A program made the translations under genes and the position numbers. A stretch of 64,000 bases of DNA from assembly GCF_000015045.1 (NCBI RefSeq), contig NC_008609.1, forward strand, positions 2,303,501 through 2,367,500, read 5' to 3'. This stretch comes from Pelobacter propionicus DSM 2379. Lineage in GTDB: Bacteria; Desulfobacterota; Desulfuromonadia; Geobacterales; Pseudopelobacteraceae. Of this stretch, positions 1 to 8,374 are shown piece after piece. How positions within the stretch are numbered: the first letter of the stretch is position 1; each line of letters opens with the position of its first letter. The notes under the pieces are model-generated. The model was not told the DNA's origin and searched no databases. It was given only the letters and a program-made list of their open reading frames with translations.

Positions 1-217
1 GGACCCAGGCCTTGGTGATAGCCGGATCGGCCAGGTCGTTTTTGTTCAGCACCTTAATGCACGGCTTTGTGCGGCGGATCCCCTCCAGCAGATGATTTGA
101 ACTGGACGAGGGGAGACGTGCGTCCAGCACTTCGATAATAACGTCGATCCTGCGGACCGTCTCGGCCATCTGCTCCAGGGCCTTATCCATATGGCCGGGA
201 TACCATCGTATTGTCAT
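1..217 (-). CDS. rbgA: Ribosome biogenesis GTPase RbgA/YlqF, N-terminal part (cut by window edge)
   Basis: Only the first 72 codons lie in the window; the gene runs off the left edge. The reading starts MTIRWYPGHMDKALEQM and continues through IDVIIEVLDARLP and KPCIKVLNKNDLADP. This is the typical start of the circularly permuted GTPase family YlqF/RbgA, in which the NKxD-type G4 motif (here NKND) precedes the P-loop. Family members assist late assembly of the 50S ribosomal subunit. The ATG at 217 is preceded by an AAGGA ribosome-binding site. The GTPase core (G1, G3) is outside the window, so function is assigned from this segment only. Confidence 0.85.
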   Translation of the reverse strand, partial: MTIRWYPGHMDKALEQMAETVRRIDVIIEVLDARLPSSSSNHLLEGIRRTKPCIKVLNKNDLADPAITKAWV

Positions 218-294
218 AACGGGTCTTTCATCCTTAAGCGTTGCGCGGGAATCGTTGTCTCGCGGGAAATGGTGCAAAACATTCTAGCGGAGAG

Positions 295-729
295 TCAGAA
301 CTTGATCTCCAGACCCACGCCAACGGACTGGGGAGTCGACGAGCCACTGTCGTGTGACTCGTCCGATCCAAGATCGAGAAATTTGTAGTCGAAGGTGAGT
401 GATGACTTATCGCCCAAGAGATATCTGAAGCCTGCCTGCCCCGCCACACCGGTCCTGACTCGCACCGAATCGTCCGTTTTGATGTCGGGCTGATAGCTGT
501 AACCCAACCCGGTCGCCAGATACGGCCTGAAATTCCCCAGGGAGCTTACCTGGTATCTGGCCACAAGCTGGCCGAACTGCTCCGCACCGGGATCGGTCCG
601 CTCCGCTGTCAGGCTGTTGAACCCCAGCGAGAAGCCGCTCCGCCCGTCCTCGGCGAAAACGGTGCATATCCCCGCAAGATGGGTGCACCCCAGTATGACC
701 ACGACTATGTAAAGCTGAAAGGTTCTCAT
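295..729 (-). CDS. Small outer-membrane beta-barrel protein (OmpA/OmpW-like)
   Basis: A 144-residue protein beginning MRTFQLYIVVVILG. It has a hydrophobic signal peptide ending near FAEDG, followed by about 115 residues of alternating amphipathic strands and glycine/aromatic turns (RPYLATGLGYSYQP, LTFDYKFLDLGS). The chain ends in GLEIKF, and a C-terminal phenylalanine is the usual outer-membrane barrel insertion signal. The length fits an eight-stranded barrel. The ATG at 729 is chosen over an upstream in-frame ATG because the signal peptide then starts at residue 1. No partner genes are evident; the function is unknown, and a structural or porin-like role is a guess. Confidence 0.7.
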   Translation of the reverse strand: MRTFQLYIVVVILGCTHLAGICTVFAEDGRSGFSLGFNSLTAERTDPGAEQFGQLVARYQVSSLGNFRPYLATGLGYSYQPDIKTDDSVRVRTGVAGQAGFRYLLGDKSSLTFDYKFLDLGSDESHDSGSSTPQSVGVGLEIKF

Positions 730-780
730 GGTTGAACCAGTATATGCCCTGCCCCGTTGCCCGGCAACATGCGGCACGAC

Positions 781-811
781 AAAAAAAGCCGACAGGAAAC
801 ACGCTGTCGGC
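781..811 (-). terminator. Intrinsic terminator downstream of tRNA-Leu
   Basis: On the minus strand GCCGACAG and CTGTCGGC form an 8-bp stem around an 8-nt loop, followed by seven T residues. It sits 15 nt downstream of the tRNA-Leu CCA end and separates it from the beta-barrel gene. Confidence 0.85.
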
Positions 812-825
812 CCACTACTGTCCTA

Positions 826-911
826 TGGTACCAGAGGTCGGATTCGAACCGACAAGCCCTTACGGGCGGCAGATTTTGAGTCTGCTGTGTATACCGTTCC
901 ACCACTCTGGC
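826..911 (-). tRNA. tRNA-Leu (anticodon CAA)
   Basis: An 86-nt cloverleaf on the minus strand. The acceptor arms are GCCAGAG and CTCTGGT, the discriminator is A, and CCA is encoded. The anticodon stem GCAGA/TCTGC encloses loop CTCAAAA, giving anticodon CAA. A long variable arm of the class II type follows, then a T-arm with GGTTCGAATCC. The class II variable arm and CAA anticodon identify a leucine tRNA reading UUG. Confidence 0.95.
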
Positions 912-989
912 GTGGTCAAGGACTTTACTGCATAATCCATGAATCAGTCAAGAACAAAGCATAAAAACAATCACCCACAAAAAAAGATA

Positions 990-1018
990 TTGACAACAGC
1001 GGAACGCTCCGGTATACA
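990..1018 (+). promoter_or_regulatory. Sigma-70 promoter of tRNA-Ala
   Basis: TTGACA at 990-995 and TATACA at 1013-1018 are separated by exactly 17 bp. The tRNA-Ala gene begins 15 bp after the -10 box. This is a near-consensus housekeeping promoter, as expected for a tRNA gene. Confidence 0.8.
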
Positions 1019-1032
1019 CAGGACTCCTTTGT

Positions 1033-1108
1033 GGGGCTGTAGCTCAGCTGGGAGAGCGCTTGACTGGCAGTCAAGAGGTCGACAGTTCGATCCTGTTCAG
1101 CTCCACCA
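1033..1108 (+). tRNA. tRNA-Ala (anticodon GGC)
   Basis: A 76-nt cloverleaf: acceptor GGGGCTG/CAGCTCC, discriminator A, encoded CCA, and D-arm AGCTCAGCTGGGAGAGC. Anticodon stem CTTGA/TCAAG encloses loop CTGGCAG (anticodon GGC). The T-arm contains GTTCGATCC. The anticodon reads GCC/GCU alanine codons. Confidence 0.95.
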
Positions 1109-1118
1109 AACAATTCAA

Positions 1119-1149
1119 GGACTTGGCAACGACGCCAAGTCCTTTTTTT
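1119..1149 (+). terminator. Intrinsic terminator after tRNA-Ala
   Basis: GGACTTGGC and GCCAAGTCC form a 9-bp perfect stem with a 6-nt loop followed by seven T residues, 10 nt after the tRNA end. Confidence 0.9.
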
Positions 1150-1563
1150 GTTTTCACCCGTATAATGTACCGAGAATCAACCTGCCACAGCCATCCCCCA
1201 TTCCCGTCATTTCACTCCCCAGACAGAAGTTACTGCGACAACACAGATCCCGTCATACGAGACGCCGCCAATGGAAAGCGCATCCCAGCTTTGTTTCCAA
1301 CGCCCCCTGGTTTCGGCATGACAAGAGGATCGTTGACAACTTTCTGATCTCGTCTTAATTTCGTATCGTCCGATCAGACGCCTTCACCTCACTGTCTGAC
1401 CGGTTTTATGCACTCAGGTGTTGTCAGGTTTCGCGGAGCGCAGCAAAAAGAGACCTCAGCCGATCGGGCAGAGTTTTTTGCCCCGGCAATAACACTGATT
1501 GCGAACAGATAGTGCCGTACACCTGTGCCATACCCGGAAACGCTCGACAAACAGGACACTCCC
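1150..1563 (+). promoter_or_regulatory. Upstream region of the recCBD operon with a candidate promoter
   Basis: This 414-bp stretch between the tRNA-Ala terminator and recC has no convincing gene; its short open frames have no coding character. A candidate sigma-70 promoter is TTGACA at 1333-1338, a 17-bp spacer, then the weak -10 TAATTT at 1356-1361. It would give a 5' leader of about 195 nt before recC. No operator or RNA element was recognised in the leader. Confidence 0.45.
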
Positions 1564-4500
1564 ATGCCCCTTACCATCTGCACCAGCAACAGGATGGAGA
1601 ATCTCGTAGAGGCTCTTTGCGACGTTCTCAAGACGCCGCTCTCATCACCGTTCACCCCCGAGATCCTCGTTGTTCAGAGCAAGGGGATGCAACGCTGGCT
1701 TGCCATGAAACTGGCAGAAACGTTCGGCGTATGGGCCAACTGCACGTACCCCTTCCCCAACAAGGTGGTCTGGGAACTCTTTATGAAGGCTTTCCCCGAG
1801 CTGCCCGACACCTCGCGGTTCTCCCCCGAGGTAATGACCTGGAGAATCATGGGACTTCTCCCCGCTTTCCTCGGACGCCAGGAATTCACCCCGCTCAATC
1901 ACTACCTGGACGGGGATGGGGACGGACTAAAAAAATTCCAGCTTGCGGGAAAGATCGCCGACACCTTTGACCAGTACACCCTGTTTCGACCCAACATGCT
2001 CCTTGACTGGGAAGGCGGCAAGGGGGGCGATTGGCAGGAACTCCTCTGGCGGGAGCTGGCAACCGCTGACAACGGGCAGCACCGAGGGCGAATCAAACAA
2101 GACTTCATCAAGCTGCTGGCCCAAGGCCACGCGGAAAAAGAGAGCCTACCTGAACGGATCATGGTCTTTGGCATCTCCTATCTCCCCAGCTATCATTTGG
2201 ATATATTCACCGAGATCGCCAAACATACCACCGTCAGCCTCTTTCTCCTCAGCCCCTGTCGCCAGTATTGGGGGGACATCGTTTCAGCGAAGCAGATGTC
2301 CCGCCGCCCCCCCGAAGAGCGAGCCTACCTGGAGGAAGGAAATCCCCTGCTTGCCTCCCTGGGGAAACTGGCCAGAGACTTTTCCAATATGGTTGTCGAA
2401 GCAGGGAGCATCGCAACTGACGATGTGGATCTCTACCTGGATCCGGGCGAGGGGCTGCTTCTCGAGGCGATTCAGTCCGATATTCTCAACCTGCGCGGGA
2501 CCGAAGGCGGCGACAGTAAACGACGAATATCCCCCCAGGACCGGTCGGTGCAGATCCACGCCTGCCACAGCCCCATGCGGGAGATCGAGGTCCTCCATGA
2601 CAATCTGCTCTTCCTTTTGGAACAGGAGAAGGGGCTCACTCCCCGCGACATCATCGTGATGACACCCGACATTGAGACGTACTCACCCTATATCTCAATG
2701 GTTTTTGGAGGATGTCAGGACCCGCTGAAAAAGATCCCCTTTTCCATTGCCGACCGCACATTGGCCAAAGAGGGACAGATCGCCAGTGTCATCCTGAAAC
2801 TGCTCGAGCTTCCGGGCAGCCGCCTTTCCGTTACCCGCGTGTTCGACATCCTCCAGTCCGCTCCGGTCAGTCGCCGCTTTGATCTGGATATACAGGAACT
2901 GGAGACGGTGCGCAGCTGGATTGAGGACACCCGGATCCGCTGGGGAGCGGATGAAAGCCACCGATCGAGCCTAGGCCTGCCACACTACCGCGAGAATTCA
3001 TGGCGAGCCGGCCTGGACCGACTCATGCTCGGTTACGCCATGCCCGAGGAGGGGGATTTCCTTTTCCACGGAATACTGCCCTATGACGAGATGGAGGGGG
3101 ACGCCACGCAGGCGCTTGGCAAGCTTGCCGAATTTGTCGCCAGGATCGAGCGTCTGGCCAGGGATCTCGCAGCCAAACGGACACTCACCGAGTGGCGCGA
3201 TGCCATTACCACCATGCTCTCCGACTTCGCTGCCGCGGACGATGACCTGGCCCATGAACTGGCGAGCATAAACGGCGTCGTGCAGTCGCTTGAGGATCTG
3301 GGGGCAAAGGCCGGTTTCAGTGAAACAGTGGACCTGGTGGTGATCCGCTCCTGGCTTGCCTCCCGCCTTGGCGAGGAAGAGAAAGGGCTCGGCTTCCTGA
3401 CCGGCGGGGTAACCTTCTGCGCCATGCTCCCCATGCGCAGCATCCCCTTTCGGGTGGTCTGCCTTATCGGCATGAACGACGCTGCATTCCCGCGCCAGAG
3501 CCGTCCGCCGGGGTTCGACCTGATTGCCCGCAACCCGCAGCCCGGCGACCGTTCGCTTCGTGACGAGGACCGCTATCTTTTCCTCGAGTGCCTGCTTTCT
3601 GCCCGTACACATTTCTACCTGAGCTACGTGGGACAGAGCGTCAAGGACAACAGCGCGATCCCTCCGTCGGTACTGGTCAGCGAATTTCTCGATGCCATCG
3701 GTGCCGGTTTCACGAGCGGGGAGATGACGCTGGAGCAGAGACTGGTGACAAGTCACCGCCTCCAGGCGTTCAGCAGGAGCTACTTTGACGCCACATCGGG
3801 CCTTTTCAGCTATTCAGCCGAGAACTGCGCGGCGCTCCTCGACGCCACCCAGCGGTCCGGGGAACCGGCGCTTTTCATTACCCACCCCCTGAAAGCCGCT
3901 CCCGAGGAAATGAGAGAGGTGACCCTTGCCCAGCTCGTGCGCTTCTACGCCAACCCGGCGAAGTACCTACTGGAAAACAGGTTGAAGATCAGGCTGGAAG
4001 AGGTGTCCACTCCACTGGATGATCGCGAGCCTTTCGCCGTCGAGGGACTGGAAGCCTACGGCATCAACCAGGAGTTGCTGGAAAAACGCCTGCAGGGAGG
4101 ATCCGTCCATGGCCTCTACGCAACCACCCGTTGCCGTGGCATCCTGCCTCCGGCGCAGCACGGGGAGACGGTGTTTGCCGACGCTCTCGCGGAGGTGGAC
4201 AACCTGGTCAAAAAGATTGGGGAGCGGACCGGCGGGCAACCGCGTCTGGAGGCTTTCTTTTTCCATGAGACGATAGGAGACTTCAAACTCTCCGGCAGCC
4301 TGGACGGCATCTGGAAGGAGCGGAAAATCTCCTACCGCTGCGCCAAACTGAAGGCCAAGGATGAAATCAGGGGCTGGATCGAGCATCTGCTTCTTAATGC
4401 ATTCGCCCCGGAGGGATATCCCCGCGAGAGCCTTGTGATCATGAAAGACGGCAGCACGGGCTTTGGCCCGGTGGAGCATCCGACCGAGCAACTTGGCGCC

Positions 4501-4749
4501 CTCCTGGATTGCTACTGGCAGGGGCTGCACCTGCCGCTCAGGTTTTTCCCGGCTTCCTCACTGGAGTTTGCCTCAAGCGGCCTGCTGAAAAATGCACGCA
4601 AAAAATGGGAAAGCGGCTACATGCATACGGGCGAGGAAGCGGATCCCCATTTCCGGCTCTGTTTCGAGCAGGACGCAGATCCCCTCAACAAGGAGTTCGA
4701 GGCATTGGCGCTGAAACTGCTCGCCCCCCTGGTGCGGCACCGTCTATGA
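1564..4749 (+). CDS. recC: Exodeoxyribonuclease V gamma subunit RecC
   Basis: This 1,061-residue protein (family about 1,100) opens MPLTICTSNRMENLVEAL and contains EILVVQSKGMQRWLAMKLAE, a hallmark of the RecC N-terminal domain. RecC is the non-catalytic, Chi-recognising scaffold of RecBCD, the helicase-nuclease that processes double-strand ends for RecA; its helicase- and nuclease-like folds have lost their active-site motifs. An in-frame ATG lies 39 bp upstream, but the ATG at 1564 is preferred because the conserved N-terminus starts there and an AGGAC-type site precedes it. recB follows after 10 bp and recD after that, so identity is strongly supported by synteny. Confidence 0.93.
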   Translation: MPLTICTSNRMENLVEALCDVLKTPLSSPFTPEILVVQSKGMQRWLAMKLAETFGVWANCTYPFPNKVVWELFMKAFPELPDTSRFSPEVMTWRIMGLLPAFLGRQEFTPLNHYLDGDGDGLKKFQLAGKIADTFDQYTLFRPNMLLDWEGGKGGDWQELLWRELATADNGQHRGRIKQDFIKLLAQGHAEKESLPERIMVFGISYLPSYHLDIFTEIAKHTTVSLFLLSPCRQYWGDIVSAKQMSRRPPEERAYLEEGNPLLASLGKLARDFSNMVVEAGSIATDDVDLYLDPGEGLLLEAIQSDILNLRGTEGGDSKRRISPQDRSVQIHACHSPMREIEVLHDNLLFLLEQEKGLTPRDIIVMTPDIETYSPYISMVFGGCQDPLKKIPFSIADRTLAKEGQIASVILKLLELPGSRLSVTRVFDILQSAPVSRRFDLDIQELETVRSWIEDTRIRWGADESHRSSLGLPHYRENSWRAGLDRLMLGYAMPEEGDFLFHGILPYDEMEGDATQALGKLAEFVARIERLARDLAAKRTLTEWRDAITTMLSDFAAADDDLAHELASINGVVQSLEDLGAKAGFSETVDLVVIRSWLASRLGEEEKGLGFLTGGVTFCAMLPMRSIPFRVVCLIGMNDAAFPRQSRPPGFDLIARNPQPGDRSLRDEDRYLFLECLLSARTHFYLSYVGQSVKDNSAIPPSVLVSEFLDAIGAGFTSGEMTLEQRLVTSHRLQAFSRSYFDATSGLFSYSAENCAALLDATQRSGEPALFITHPLKAAPEEMREVTLAQLVRFYANPAKYLLENRLKIRLEEVSTPLDDREPFAVEGLEAYGINQELLEKRLQGGSVHGLYATTRCRGILPPAQHGETVFADALAEVDNLVKKIGERTGGQPRLEAFFFHETIGDFKLSGSLDGIWKERKISYRCAKLKAKDEIRGWIEHLLLNAFAPEGYPRESLVIMKDGSTGFGPVEHPTEQLGALLDCYWQGLHLPLRFFPASSLEFASSGLLKNARKKWESGYMHTGEEADPHFRLCFEQDADPLNKEFEALALKLLAPLVRHRL

Positions 4750-4759
4750 AGGAAGCGAT

Positions 4760-7700
4760 ATGAGAGAACTGGAACATCTGGGCATCGAGCTCTCCGGGAG
4801 AAACCTGATCGAGGCCAGCGCCGGCACTGGCAAGACCTATGCCATCGCCTGCCTCTATCTTCGCCTTGTCATCGAATCCGACCTGACTCCCGAGCAAATC
4901 CTGGTGGTGACCTACACCGAGGCGGCCACCGAGGAGCTGCGCGGCCGCATCCGCAGCCGTATCCGCCAGGCCCTGGATACCTTTAGCGGCACCGTTTCCA
5001 AGGACCCCTTTCTCCTGGGGCTCGTCCAGAAGGTGAACAAGGAAGGCCCCGGCGAGGATATTGCGCGAAACCGCCTCGACCGGGCGCTCAAATCCTTCGA
5101 TCTGGCCTCCATTTTCACCATTCACGGATTCTGCCTGAGGGCGCTTCAGGACAATGCCTTCGAAAGCGGCTCTCTGTACGACACCGAACTTATCACCGAC
5201 CAGGCCGACCTGCTTCAGGAGGTCGTGGACGATTTCTGGCGTCGGACCTTCTTTTCAGAGCCAGCCCCCCTGCTCGGCTACGCGCTGCGCACCAAGCTCT
5301 CTCCCGCCTATTCCAGCACCTTTCTCAAGGGAATGCTGGGCAATCCCAAGCTGGAGATCCTGCCCAATTTCGACCTCGGCAGCATCCCTAGCCTCCAGGA
5401 AGAGTGCGAGACTCTCTTTTCCTTGGTCAAGGAGATATGGCTGAATTCGCACACCGAGATCAGGGAACTCATCCGGAGCGACAAGGGGCTTTCCCGGGCA
5501 AAGGGGGCGTATAACCCGGACACCCTCCCCCCCCTTTTCGAGGCCATGGATGCTTATGCGCGTTCAGACAACCCCTTTGACCTGTTTAGCGACTTCAGCA
5601 AGCTCTGCACCATCGGCATTCTGAAGGGGAAAAAGCCGACCGGAGCTCCCCTCAGCCACCCCTTCTTCGATCTCTGCGAGCAGCTGCGGCAAAGGGTCGG
5701 CCAGCGATTCCTGGCGCTCAAGGCGGAGCTTTTGGCCTTCGCGGCCGAGCATGTAGCGGCCCGAAAAAGTGAGCGCAACATACGCTTCTTCGATGACCTT
5801 TTGACCTCCCTGTACGAAGCCCTTGGTGGGCCACGCGGCGACGATTTCGCCCTCTGCCTCAGGCAGAAATACCGGGCCGCACTCATCGACGAGTTTCAGG
5901 ACACCGACCCGGTACAGTTCGACATTTTCCGGAAGATCTATGCCGATCCCGCCCACCCTCTTTTCTTGATCGGCGACCCCAAACAGGCCATCTACAGCTT
6001 CCGGGGCGCCGACATCTTCGCCTACCTCAAGGCCGCCGCCGGGGTGGAAGCGACCAGGCGCTTTACCCTGACCAGCAACTGGCGCTCCGCGCCGGCTCTC
6101 CTGGCCGCCTTCAATGCGCTCTTTGACAATGATTTCAAGCCATTCCTTTTCGGGGAGATCGCCTACCATTCGGTTGCATCCGGCCTTGAGGAAGAAGGCA
6201 ACCGCTTGACCTGGGCCGAAGCTGACGACGCCCCACTTCAGCTCTGGTGCGTGCCGCCGGACGAAGAGGGAAAGGCCAGCAACGTGGGCCGGGCGAACAA
6301 GAGCGTACCGATGGCGGTTGCCGCGGAAATCGCCCGCCTGCTGCGGGCCGGCATGGCGGGAGAGGCCCTCATTGACGGGCGCCCCGTGCTTCCGGAGCAT
6401 ATCGCGGTCATCGTCCGGAGCCATCGGCAGGCCGGCTACATTCAGGAGGCCCTCAAAAATCTTTCCATACCCAGCGTGATGCGCAGCGATGCCAGCATCT
6501 TCACCACCCGCGAGGCTCGCCAGGTCTGCACGCTCCTTGCCGCCCTTGCCGCCCCCGGCAACGAATGGAAGCTACGCGCCGCCCTGGTCACCGATATTTT
6601 CGGCCTTACGGGAGACGACATCGCCACCCTGCTGGAAGAAGAGCCGCTCTGGGAAGAGTGGCTGTCGAAGTTCCAGGAGTACCACCAGATCTGGCTGGAA
6701 CGGGGGTTCATGGTGATGGTTCAAACCCTCTTGTCGCGGGAAGGCGTACGGGGACGGTTGCTTCGCAAGCCCGACGGGGAGCGCAGGCTCACCAACCTGC
6801 TGCACTGCTGCGAGATCCTGCATGCAGCTTCCCAGGAGAGGAGCCTGGGACCTGAGGGGCTGGCGGTCTGGTTTGGCGAGCGGATCAGCGCCGGGGATGC
6901 CTCTGAAGGGTACCAGATCCGGCTTGAGACGGACGAGAAGGCGGTAAAGATTCTGACCATTCATGTCAGCAAGGGGCTGGAGTATCCCATCGTGTTCTGC
7001 CCCTTCCTCTGGGCTGGGGTACGGAGCGATGAAGAGGTCGTCACCTTCCATGACGATTTCCGACTCGTGAAGGACTACGGCTCTGCCGATCAGGAGCTGC
7101 ACAGGGTCCTGGCCCAGAAGGAATCGCTGGCGGAAAACCTGCGGCTGCTCTATGTGGCCCTGACGCGGGCAAAGTTCAGATGTTACCTGGTTACAGGGAA
7201 AATTGTCGACAGCACCGGCAGAAACAGACCGGAAACGTCCCCCCTGGCCTACCTGTTCCACGCCTCTGCAACGACACGCAACGCCGATGACACGGTTGGG
7301 CAGCTGGGCCAGGAGGTAAAAAAACTGTCCGCCGAAGAGATGGAACAGCAATTACGAGCAGTGGCCGCGCGACAGCAGGACGCCATATCGGTCTCTTCCA
7401 TGCCGGAGGCTGGGGGCGCCGAGCGCTACGAGCCGTTCCACGATGGCGGAGAACGGCTTTCCGAAAAGAAGTTTAACGCCATGATCGAGCGCGACTGGCG
7501 GGTATCCAGCTTCACCTCGCTCGCATCCCACGATCTTTCGACGACGGAACTACCGGACCGGGACGAGGCCGGGGCCAAAGAGACGGCGCTGCCCCCCCTA
7601 CCCGAAGCCGACCCCCGGGAAAAGAGCATCTTCACCTTTCCCAAGGGGGCACATGCCGGGATCTTCCTGCACGAGATATTCGAGAAGCTCGACTTTAGCG

Positions 7701-8371
7701 GGAGTTCCGGTGAAAAAACCACGGATCTGGTGGCTGCCTGCCTCAAGAAGCATTGCTTCGGAGCTGAGTGGCAATCCACCATCAGCGATATGATCGAGAA
7801 TGTCGTATCAACCCAGTTTTCCGCGCCGGAAGGCCCCTTCTCCCTTTCCGATCTCAGGCAGGGGAAATGGCTTGCCGAGCTGGAATTCTTCTTCCCGCTC
7901 AAATTCGTCACCTCGAACATCCTGAAAGAGTGCCTGGGCTCATGGAGCTCCGGCTGTACCGCGGTTAACCTGCAAGCGCTGGCGCAGTCGCTGAGGTTTC
8001 GCCCCGCCAAGGGGATGGTAAGGGGCTTCATGGATATGGTCTTTGAGCATGGGGGCAGATTCTACCTCGTTGACTGGAAATCCAATCACCTTGGGTACCG
8101 GGTCGAGGCCTATGGCGAAAAGGCGCTTACGTCGGCCATGGATCAGAATCTCTACTCTCTCCAGTACCTGCTGTACACGGTCGCCCTCAACAGATATCTG
8201 TCGCTTCGGATCAAGGAGTACCGGTACGAAACCCATTTCGGCGGCGTTCTATACCTCTTTCTCCGCGGCATGGACAGGGAGAGGGGCGAAGCGTTCGGCG
8301 TGTTCCGGGATACTCCGCCAGCGGGATTGATACATGAAGTGACCAATTGCCTGATCCAGGCTGGAGGGTAA
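4760..8371 (+). CDS. recB: Exodeoxyribonuclease V beta subunit RecB (helicase-nuclease)
   Basis: The 1,203-residue product is a superfamily 1A helicase. Walker A is EASAGTGKT (about residues 18-26), motif II is DEFQDTDP (about 377), motif V-like is HVSKGLEYP (about 736), and motif VI is LLYVALTRAK (about 796). The C-terminal third carries the RecB nuclease motif, with GFMDMVF followed by DWKSN (D near residue 1105), where the Asp and Lys are the metal and catalytic residues. RecB provides 3'-5' unwinding and the only nuclease of RecBCD. The gene begins 10 bp after recC and ends 3 bp before recD, so the three subunits are translationally linked. All expected motifs are intact. Confidence 0.95.
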   Translation: MRELEHLGIELSGRNLIEASAGTGKTYAIACLYLRLVIESDLTPEQILVVTYTEAATEELRGRIRSRIRQALDTFSGTVSKDPFLLGLVQKVNKEGPGEDIARNRLDRALKSFDLASIFTIHGFCLRALQDNAFESGSLYDTELITDQADLLQEVVDDFWRRTFFSEPAPLLGYALRTKLSPAYSSTFLKGMLGNPKLEILPNFDLGSIPSLQEECETLFSLVKEIWLNSHTEIRELIRSDKGLSRAKGAYNPDTLPPLFEAMDAYARSDNPFDLFSDFSKLCTIGILKGKKPTGAPLSHPFFDLCEQLRQRVGQRFLALKAELLAFAAEHVAARKSERNIRFFDDLLTSLYEALGGPRGDDFALCLRQKYRAALIDEFQDTDPVQFDIFRKIYADPAHPLFLIGDPKQAIYSFRGADIFAYLKAAAGVEATRRFTLTSNWRSAPALLAAFNALFDNDFKPFLFGEIAYHSVASGLEEEGNRLTWAEADDAPLQLWCVPPDEEGKASNVGRANKSVPMAVAAEIARLLRAGMAGEALIDGRPVLPEHIAVIVRSHRQAGYIQEALKNLSIPSVMRSDASIFTTREARQVCTLLAALAAPGNEWKLRAALVTDIFGLTGDDIATLLEEEPLWEEWLSKFQEYHQIWLERGFMVMVQTLLSREGVRGRLLRKPDGERRLTNLLHCCEILHAASQERSLGPEGLAVWFGERISAGDASEGYQIRLETDEKAVKILTIHVSKGLEYPIVFCPFLWAGVRSDEEVVTFHDDFRLVKDYGSADQELHRVLAQKESLAENLRLLYVALTRAKFRCYLVTGKIVDSTGRNRPETSPLAYLFHASATTRNADDTVGQLGQEVKKLSAEEMEQQLRAVAARQQDAISVSSMPEAGGAERYEPFHDGGERLSEKKFNAMIERDWRVSSFTSLASHDLSTTELPDRDEAGAKETALPPLPEADPREKSIFTFPKGAHAGIFLHEIFEKLDFSGSSGEKTTDLVAACLKKHCFGAEWQSTISDMIENVVSTQFSAPEGPFSLSDLRQGKWLAELEFFFPLKFVTSNILKECLGSWSSGCTAVNLQALAQSLRFRPAKGMVRGFMDMVFEHGGRFYLVDWKSNHLGYRVEAYGEKALTSAMDQNLYSLQYLLYTVALNRYLSLRIKEYRYETHFGGVLYLFLRGMDRERGEAFGVFRDTPPAGLIHEVTNCLIQAGG

Positions 8372-8374
8372 GAC